A stretch of 22,318 bases of DNA from Priapulus caudatus (lineage: Eukaryota > Priapulida > Priapulimorpha > Priapulimorphida > Priapulidae): positions 10,952 through 33,269 of the forward strand of contig NW_014578089.1 in NCBI RefSeq assembly GCF_000485595.1, given 5' to 3'. Position 1 is the first letter of the stretch; every line of letters begins with the position of its first letter. Under the pieces are notes generated by a model. It did not search any database. It had not been told where the DNA came from and worked only from the letters and a program-made list of their open reading frames with translations. Position numbers and translations under genes: made by a program. Below are positions 8,801 to 18,700 of this stretch, piece after piece.

Positions 8801-11800
8801 GATGTTGGTGAGGGTCAGGCGAAGGTCGCCGGTCACCGAGCTGAGCTTGATCGAGTTCTTGTACTCGAGTTCTCCTCCCGCCAGCAGATCCGCAAAGGTC
8901 TCCCTGCAACGAGAAACCCTGCTATCAATCACCCACATATACGCCCCACCGTCAACCACCCACACGTACACCACTATCAACCACCCACATATATGCCCCA
9001 CCGTCAACCACCCACATATACACCCCCCACTATCAACCACCCACACGTACACCCCATCGTCAACCACCCACACGTACACCCCACTATCAACCACCCACAC
9101 GTACACCCCACTATCAACCACCATATAACCAACCTATACAATTCAGCAATACCAAATTGGGCAAATAGAACAGGCTCTAATCGCCCAACCAGTTGTTAGT
9201 AAACAGTTGCTCGCGCGACTTTTGCGTTTACACTGCCGATTGTCGGTTGAACAACTGCAAAGTTCGTACAATTCGCCAATTTCACTGCGTACAGTCGGTA
9301 GCGTAAACCCAGCTTAACGGGAACACAGCTCTTCCTGTTGCGAAAACAAACACGGCCAAACATTCACACCGACGCGTTTCCAGTCACGGGAACACGCTCA
9401 ATACGCTTGCATGAGTCGGCATGGGACGATGTCATGTGTTGAGAACGGACGGGAATTTTGTTGGGAATAGTTCCGAAACGTTCTTTTTCGTCTTCGCCGA
9501 GGAGTAACCAATGCTAAGTACAGAGACTTGTATTCCTAGATAGTATTATCGCATATATTATGAAGTTTAAAAGTGCTCAACTCAAGGTATCAAAAAGCTA
9601 CGAGGATAGCTTGACTGATTGTAGGTCGAGTTCAAATAATTTAAAATCGATAATCGTAATGAATAATAAATAATTCAATAGCATTTGATCCTGCAAAAAG
9701 TATGTCACACCCACAACCCATACGTACGTAAAATAATGTGAAATCTATTCACTGACACTGTTTCTCAGATTAACAACGAGTAAAGCTTTCAACAAAAGGT
9801 CTGTGTACCTGTCGTGTGGGGTAGGTAACGTGAACGCCGAACAAGGCAATCCAAGTTTGAAGTCGAGTTTGTCATGATTGGTCGACCCATCCTCCGTCTG
9901 CATGAAAGGACAAGCAACGTCATATCATAATGTAAACTTCACAAACCTGAACGTAGATGTATTCTAATAATATTGTAAGAGAGAAGAAGATATCTCACAG
10001 ATGTCACAGATGTGAAGAATGTTAACGATTAAGATCAGGTCACTATGGCTTTAGCACATTTAATAACTTATAATGAGAATGAAATCCAATATGACTGCTG
10101 TATGGCAACATGCATACCTGTGAACATGTCACAAGTAAAAAAATAAAAAGCTCATCAAACAACTGAATACGAGCCACAAGTCTGGGACCCAGTGCCAGAT
10201 AACACATTATTCTTAACACAAACTTGTACACTCTACACACTGCGTATGAGAATCACGAAACTTTACTGTGTTTCTGCCAACATTCTACGAGAGAAAGTTA
10301 ATGTCAGGACTAGCGTTAAATCGAATTCAATTCTAACAGCAGCTAGGCCCCTGACACGCAATTAACAAGGTTGGTACTACTCGGTCGTAGTATGGCTGAG
10401 AGGGTCTATGTTCCCCAGGGTACTGCCGGAACGTACCCTGGTACTATCTAATATGCCGGACCGTACCTCGCCTACTCCACTAACGAGTCTAGGGAGTCGC
10501 CTACGCCCACTCCCTACCCCTAACCATATCAGATAGTTACCAAGGTACGTTCCGGTATACCGGACAATACCCAGGGTACGTTCCGGCAGTACCCTGGGGG
10601 ACATAGACCCTATGAGTCGTAGTAGCACTACACAACACTCGCAGTCGTCGACACAAAACCACCGAACGAATGATAAACGAATCGCGGCGGCGCAACAAGA
10701 GAGCATACCGCGATGAAGTAGGTCAGAGTGCCTCTGAGTTTCTGCGGATGATTGATTGTCTGCACGGTGAAGGCAAACTGGCCCTGGTTGCTCGAGCCGG
10801 CCGGAAGCTGGAATGGCACCTTTACACCGTCGCACTGGTCCTGAAAGCACACATGTACGCATGTTCACTCGCACCGCACACACCTGCGCAACAATCGCGC
10901 GAATGTCCCTGCTTGTGAAATTTTGGAAAAATATCAATGCCAATTGCTCCCGAATCCCAGAGGAGAAGTCTTCATTTGCAAAAACATCAAAAATTGTCAA
11001 AGTCAGTGATCACGCCTCCCAGATGAACGGATTCCGTGTTTCTGCGAAAACTATCGCGAACACCAATACTGGGCATCCCTGAATCATCATCATTTGCAAA
11101 AATGCCACAAACATAAATACCAATGCTCAAATTCCCAAAGGAGGACCCCCCTCTACCCCCCCCCCCGCTAAAATTTCGAAAACACCACCATCATCGGCCA
11201 CCCTTGAAAACCCACCAAAAAATTGTTTGTTTCCCCTTTACCTACTCGCCTCTCAGGGTACCGAGTAGGTAGGTAGGTGAAAAATCTTTTTATTTTGTTT
11301 TGACAAGATGTGTGTATGTATATTGTATATTCTGTTTTGTGTATATGTTTTTGCAGAAGCAATTTGATTTTTTTTTTGGCGAAACGAAATAATTGTTGTT
11401 TTGTTTTAATAGGCCAATAAAATGTGTCGAGTAGCGGCGTTTTGGCGAGTCGGTCGGTAAAGGGAAAAACAAGCAATATTTTATCTTAGGCCTCATTCCC
11501 TGATTCCCTACTTGCAAAAACCCCACAAACATCGATGCACTGCAAATTCAAAAAGAAGGATTCGCTCGTCTTCGAAAAAAACATCGCGCACACCTCCCCT
11601 GCTGACTCACACAACCCCGTGACGCCGCCGACTACGAAAGATACCGCAGACGCCCACAACGACCCCGCGACTCACCCCTCGTATGAGTTTCGTGTTGAGC
11701 GAGTCCAGCACGTTGAAGTCCAACTGCTTGATGTGGTACGGCGTCAGGTTGGTGAAGACGACGGACACTATCACCCGATGCTTCTGCGTCGCGTCCACTC

Positions 11801-14800
11801 TCGTCTCGTACGTCTGCGGGTAGAGCAGGAAGCGAGAAACGATCACGTCACATCCGCCGGAACGCACACGCAGGTACGTCACGGCGAGGCATGCAGGCAC
11901 GCGCGCAGCGCACGCAGGCACGGCAGACACGCAGCAGACACGACAGACACGCAGGCAGACGCGCAGACACGCACCGCAGACACAAGACACGGCGCGATCA
12001 TAGATCCCACGCCAGACACAGCAGGCACGCGTGCAGACACGGCCAGGCACGCCGTGCAGACACGCAGACACGCACATCCAGACCCCCGCACGCAGACACG
12101 CAAGCTTCGCAGACAGCCCACGACACCGACGCAGCACACGCAGGCATGGCAGACACGCAGTGTACGCCACGCAGCACACGCAGGCACCGCGTGCAGACAC
12201 CAGACATGCACACGTGCAGACAGCCAGACACGCAGGCAGACATCAGACGACGCGTTGTATGAACGCACTGCAGACAACCAGCAACGCACACAGACACGGC
12301 AGACACGCGTGGCAGACACGCACGCCAGGCACTACAGACACCACATGGCAGGCACAAAGACACGCACAGTCAGGCACGGCAGGCGACGCATGCCAGCAAC
12401 GGCCGTCAGACCACGGCACAGCCATGCAGGCACGCTCGGAGGCGGCGTGCAGACACGCAGCCAGGCACGCAGGCACGCGTGGCAACCACGCACGGCAGGC
12501 ACACAGACACGCATGCGTGCAGACACGCATGCGCAGGCACACCAGATCACGCATGCAGGCACGCACAGCAGGCGCAGCGTGCAGGCACGCACGCAGGCGA
12601 TGACAGGTACGACACAGCGCAGGCAGGCGACACGCAGGCCACCGGAAGCACAGGGGCAGGGCAGCACCGCAGGCACGAACACAGGGCGGAAACCGAAAGT
12701 CCGGTTGTTGGTCCTCAGGCCAACGCACGACGCAGGCAACGAATCAACAGGGGCAACGAACTACAGGCCACGCACGCATGCACACAGCACAGCCAGCAGG
12801 TACGCTGACAGCTTCAACAAGTCATCACGTGAACGCGGAGGCGCTACCCGGCGCTGCTTCAGGTAACAGCATTCCGGCAACGTTCAACGCGCGCGTGCTT
12901 CTGCGCTGTCCAGAGCGAGAACATGACGAACTGCCCGATAGTTCGAGTAACTCTACGAAATAGACCTCCCGTTACGAATGGATTTCCGCTCTCTCGCTTG
13001 CTCGGTCTCATCCTCGTTATCACACCCGTTACCACACCCGTCTCACGCACCACCGTTACCACAGATCCCCGTCCTACGCACCACGTTATCACACACCGTT
13101 AGCGAACACCGGCCCGTTACCTAGCAGATACACCGCGTTACCACACCCGTTAGCCGACACACGTTATCACACGCGCGTTACCACACACGTTATCACACAC
13201 GTTATCACAAGCCCGTTCATCCACACACGTTATCACACCGCGTTACACAAACCGTTATCACACAGACGTATCACAGGCACCCGTTATCACATCCGTTCAT
13301 CAGCCACACTCACAGCAGCACACCACCCGAGCACACACACCGAGCACACACAACACACACACACACACACACACACACACCACACACAAGACGCGCTCGC
13401 ATCCGTTCTCCTTGCACGCACTTGACGTTGCTGTTCTCCCAGCAGACGAAGCTGGACCCTCGACAGCGACCTGCTCGTGCTGACGACGGGAAGTTCGTGC
13501 GGCGTCCACACCACACACGTCACGCGCACCGCGGGGGCGCCCGCGCGCACGCTGGCAGGGCTGCACGCGGCACTATGCGGCACCAGCGCGGACACCGCGC
13601 ACGCGACAGCACCGAGCGGCTGACGCACTGCACTGCACGCACACACAAGCTGGGCACACACAACACGCCGCACAACACACACACACCAACTGCACACACA
13701 CACACACACACACACGCCTCGCTTGTTCGTGTCTCTCACCAGCTTGACGTTGCTGTTCTCTCCCAGCAGACGGAAGCTGGACATGACAGCGACCTGCTCC
13801 GTGCTGACGACGGGAGTCTGCGGAGTCGCGCCGTTAAAGATCTCCTTCGACGGCGCTCGTGATTCCGCTGGCGCCGGCCTCCTTCGTATCTCCCGCCTTT
13901 GTCGCGATGAAGCCTCGGCTGGCTCTCAGCTCCGCCTTCTTCTCTCTCGGCGCGTCACGGCCCTCCTGCTGCCTGGCCGCCTTCTCCTTTCTTCGTCTTG
14001 CATTCATTGGCGACTATCTTCTTCGATTTCTGGAGAAGCGAAGTGACGTGGTTAGGTGGGGAGCGCTGATACTTCACGAGTGATAGCGGAGAACACTTTT
14101 AAAATGTTCGATTGAAAAAACCTGGAGATGCTGATTGTCGGAGAATTCTTTACGACTGATAACTGGAAGGTATTTATGGTGATAGTAGATGACAGGGGAA
14201 GAGAAGTGACAGGCGGTTCTATACGTGAGGTTTAGTGGAGAGCGTTGATACTTCACGAGTACCGTGAGGTGGCGAAACACTTTAAATGTCGATGAAAAAC
14301 CTGGCAGATGCTGGATTGTGGAGAATCTTTTACGACTGATAACTGAATATTATGTGATAGTAGATGACAGGGTTTCTTATACATAAGCGCCACAGTGGTG
14401 CACTGCTGTTGTCAAATTTAACATCGCTGCTGTGAAAATGCTAACAGAGTAAGGTTTAAATTAAAATTTTATTTTCAGGGTGCCTCAAATGCAGACATTC
14501 AAATTTTTAAAAACTCCCCAGCAAGAGGGGGACTTCCCCTTCTCCCTCACTCCCCCCCCCCCGTGTCCACCTGCAGAGTCCACCTACAGCACGCCTTTAA
14601 ATCCATCATGCGTTTTTTTTCTCAAACTGCCCATTACCTCCTTTGCATAATTTACCCTCGGAAGAACCGTTAGTAATTCTAAATTCTAATTCTAAAACCC
14701 TAACCCTAACCCTTTGCATAATTTACCCTCGGAAGAACCCCTGAGATTACTTGGGGAAACAAAGCGACGCGGTTAGGCGGAGGTCATACGCTGATGCTCC

Positions 14801-15670
14801 ACGAGCGGACCGAAAAACCACTTCAAACGGCGGGACGTAGACAATCATTCACGACCGATAACCGAGTGTTTAGAGATAGCAGACGACTAGTATACTCAGT
14901 ATTCAAGAGCTTCACAGGTTGCGAATTAATCAAGGTGAGATCCATTAATGCCGCGATTGTATGCAGCGAATTATTTGCTGATGAAAAATTGGATAGAAAC
15001 TTCAATCTGTTAGAGAGCAAATACAACGCATAGACATTGAATGGCACGGTACTGAAACCCGATAAAAAACTAGCCCATGTCGCAAAAACCCAGCTAGGCT
15101 GTACTGAAATAAGTGGTGATCGAGTACTTCGAAAGCAAACTATATAGTTAGGATTTATCAGAATAAAACTGCATTTCCTCTAAAAATAAGTCAGTAAATC
15201 GGAGATCCTTCCCCCCCCCCTGCTCAACCTTCACCGCGGGCAGCACACCTTTCCAACATCCACATCATCCTCGGCCGGTCTCGTTTCCACGGTAACCGGC
15301 AAGCTATTGGGTGGCTCGGCTGGCCTATTGTTGAGTGATATTGTTGGCGTCGGCATCGCTGCTGCCGGTGGCGCCACCTTGCTGTCCTGCTGTGCAGCGT
15401 CCACACCCGACAGCCAGAACTCAATGTCATCCATCTGAAATCCAAGGTCAATGAGCAATCATGTAGACATCGCATGGTTATATAGATCGATGAAGTTGCC
15501 GTATAGAAGGTAATGATTGCGCCATGTAGAAGTGAATGACAACGTTGCCTTATCACAATCTTAAATAGTTAGTATGACTGAATCGATCCCAGTACATTAT
15601 TTTCACAACAATGTGACACAATTACTTCACATTTCTATGGGCATTTCACATTTCTAATCATTCACATCTC

Positions 15671-15710
<40 letters not shown>

Positions 15711-18700
15711 CTACGTTCTTTCTAGCTTTTTTTCTTTCGTTCGTGTTCATTTCTAATTTCACATCTCTGCTGACATGAGAGAGATGATGACAATCTATGC
15801 TAACACGACCAGACTGCAACCTGCTCTTCCACGACAATTAAACTAAAAACGATCGGTGCGTGTACGTGGCTCAGAGGATTCCTACACCCTTGGCAGGCTA
15901 CATCCATTTTATCTACAGATGAACCTAATTTGCAGACGTGGCAGTACAAGGGTGTACAAGGGTGTACAAAGGTGTAAAAGAGAGTACAAGGGTGTACAAG
16001 AAAGTACAAAGGTGTACAAGGATGTAAAAGAGAGTACAAAGGTGTACAAGAGAGTACAAGGGTGTACAAAGGTGTACAAGAGAGTACAAGGGTGTACAAG
16101 AGTGTACAAGAGAGTACAAAGGAGTACAAGAAATACAAGAGTACAAGAGAAACAATAGTACAAGAGTATAAGGGAGTATAAGGGAGTAAAAGAGAGTACA
16201 ACACAGTACAAGACAGTACAAGACAGTACAATAAAGTACAGGAGATACAATAAAGTACAAGAGAGTACCTGAAATACAAGAGTACAAGATAGTACAAGGG
16301 AGTACAAGAAATACAAGAGTACAAGAGCTATAAGGGAGTACAAGAGTACAAGAGAGTACAAGAGATACAAGGATGTACAAGGGAGTGCAAGAAATACAAG
16401 AGATACAAGGGAGTACAAGAATATATATGGTACACACTTTCTTCTCGTCCAAGCCGACGTGGTTCTCATCTGGAAGATCAGTGGTTGTTACCTCGGTCGA
16501 CTCAGTCCTACGCTTCTTCTTGTGTTTCTAAACAAAACACCCGCACAAGTTAAAGGTGCCTTCCCTCAAACTTTCAAACATAAAATCAGGCAAAAATAAA
16601 TTATTTTAACATTGCACGCTTCTACTTGCCTATATATGTGTGATAGGTGAAAAAAAATTGCTCAGAAATACGTTCATTCAAAGCTTTTAAACTACAAAGT
16701 GAAACGTTCGGGTCAAATGTTTCGAACGCGTTTACCGTTGCCGCTATGCGGCGATTGTTCCGCTCTAGCCAAGGGTCATAAGCCTAGGGTATACGTATAG
16801 ACATTAATTGTTGACATGTTTATTGATTCAAACGAATTCCTGACATCTTCACTGCATAATTGTCAGTAGAAAAGATTAGTGAACAGATTAATTAATAGAT
16901 TTGTAACGTAGGTGGTGTAACCATTCTTGTTATGTTCAACAGACGCGATATCAGACCAGCACATTAAAGAAATCTGTTTCAAAGAATTCTGAATTCGTGG
17001 CTGTAGTTCATTTGAACCACATCCGTATCAATATCGCAATGCGACCCTCCCCTAAAAAACCCTAACCCTACCTTCTCTCGCTTGTGCTTCTTCTCCGTCT
17101 CCTTCTTGCTATGATGCTTCTTCTTCACCTTCTCGAACACCGGGGGTGGCGTGGAGGGCGTGGCGGTGGGTGTGTTTGCAGTGAGCACGCCGACCGTGGG
17201 TGCTGCATACGTCGCCACCCTTAGCTTCTCTGAGTCATCGAGGGGGCTGCGAAGCGGTAACCGTTACAGTACCCGTGACTCGACGAGCGAATAAAGATTC
17301 TCCCACGAAATCAATTAAAGATAAATTGTTAATTAATAATTAATAATAATTAATAATAATTAATAATAATTAACAATTAATTATAATTATTATTTTATTA
17401 GAAGTCGATGCGTCAAGCACGAATCGGATGTAAATATACAAGATACATCGCCCTCGCTACCCACTCGTCAATTCGCCAATGGCGAACAAATTAGTAATCT
17501 GGCGATTGAAAGTCTTATTTGGCGAAAAAAATGTCTAACGTAATTTTCCCAGCCACATGACATAAAACGCAGTAAACATAAAGGCAGTAAACATGACCCA
17601 GCAAACATCGATCCTATTTGATCGTCGAAACAGCAACATTTTCTTTTTGCGTGCCGGCACACTCCTGTGTCATTCCCGATTGCAGCTTTTTCCTCAAGAT
17701 TCCGGGAGTTTTGCTGTCGCTCCCTCATACCAGCGCGGTGCCCACCCCTACATATACAGCAATAACCACACCCACGCGACTGTAACAATCAGTGCATTCG
17801 CCCCCACCCCCCCGTACTTCAATCAATGCCGCCTAGCCAGCAAGCACGAGCCACAACGTGCACAGCCACGGACGTGGGTAACTGGTGTCGCGGGCTGTTT
17901 TTTTTCGTTTTTTTTTTCTTTGGCGTGAATGCGTGAGTGCGGGAGAATGGGTCCATATGCGTGAGTCTCCCGCGAAATGCGCAGCATGAGACTTACTACG
18001 TCTGCTAACAGAATCCACATTCGTGCCTACTGCGCGCCTTTGAGTCCATCATGTGCGTTTTTCCCCAAACTGGGCATTACCACCGTTGTCTAATTTTCCC
18101 TCAGAAGTTCTAAACCCTGGGGTTTAAAAAAGGCCTGTCTCCACATACATGGCAACGGCGCTGGCAAAAGTCAAATGATTTTTACTACGCGTGTGCGTGC
18201 ATGTGTGTGTGCGCGCGTGAGTGCGTGTAGGTGTGTGTTTGTGTGTGTAGTACTGTGTACTGTGTGTGAGGTACTGTAAAAAGTAGTAAAACTGATAAGT
18301 ACTAACTGGGGAATATAGTCAGCTTTGATGAGCAGCTAATTTTTCTGGTTCAATAGCATCACGAAGTTACAAAAGTAGTAGAGTATATGCATGTGCTGTG
18401 AAAACTCTTCTGTAAACTATTAGTATTACTGTAAATAACTATACGGTGTGTATAGTACTGTCTATACTGTACTGCGCGCGTGCGTGCGTGCGCGTGCGTG
18501 CGTATGTGCGTGCGTGTGTATTGTGCGTGAGGTACTGTAACAAGAGCCGCAGAGCGTCTGGGCTCATCTGAGGTCTGTTGCTACGATTATTTATATAAAC
18601 GTAAAATATTATGCAGATCGTGCCGTATACCAATTTGACATTAGGCGCAGATATGCCAGACAACGCAGTTGCCGGTAACAACACATCAATTGTTAGGAAT

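Noticed and set aside
8717-9199. Repetitive 27-bp-period proteins on both strands
   Set aside because: The period is a multiple of three, so all frames of the minisatellite stay open. Only 8779-8903 is real coding sequence.
11535-12866. Longest open frame in the window (443 codons, plus strand)
   Set aside because: It runs antisense across a supported AP3D1 exon and then through a degenerate 8-11-bp repeat lacking stop codons. The His/Arg/Thr-rich composition is a translation of the repeat.
13287-13784. 165-codon minus frame starting MSSFRLLGENSNVKL
   Set aside because: Only its first ~15 residues are the end of the AP3D1 exon. The rest is read-through past the GTGAGA donor into CA repeats and the decayed exon copy.
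15800-16469. Leu/Tyr/Cys/Ser/Val-rich minus-strand frames that look like membrane proteins
   Set aside because: They are translations of the GTACAAG minisatellite in several frames at once. No start context, domain or splice support.
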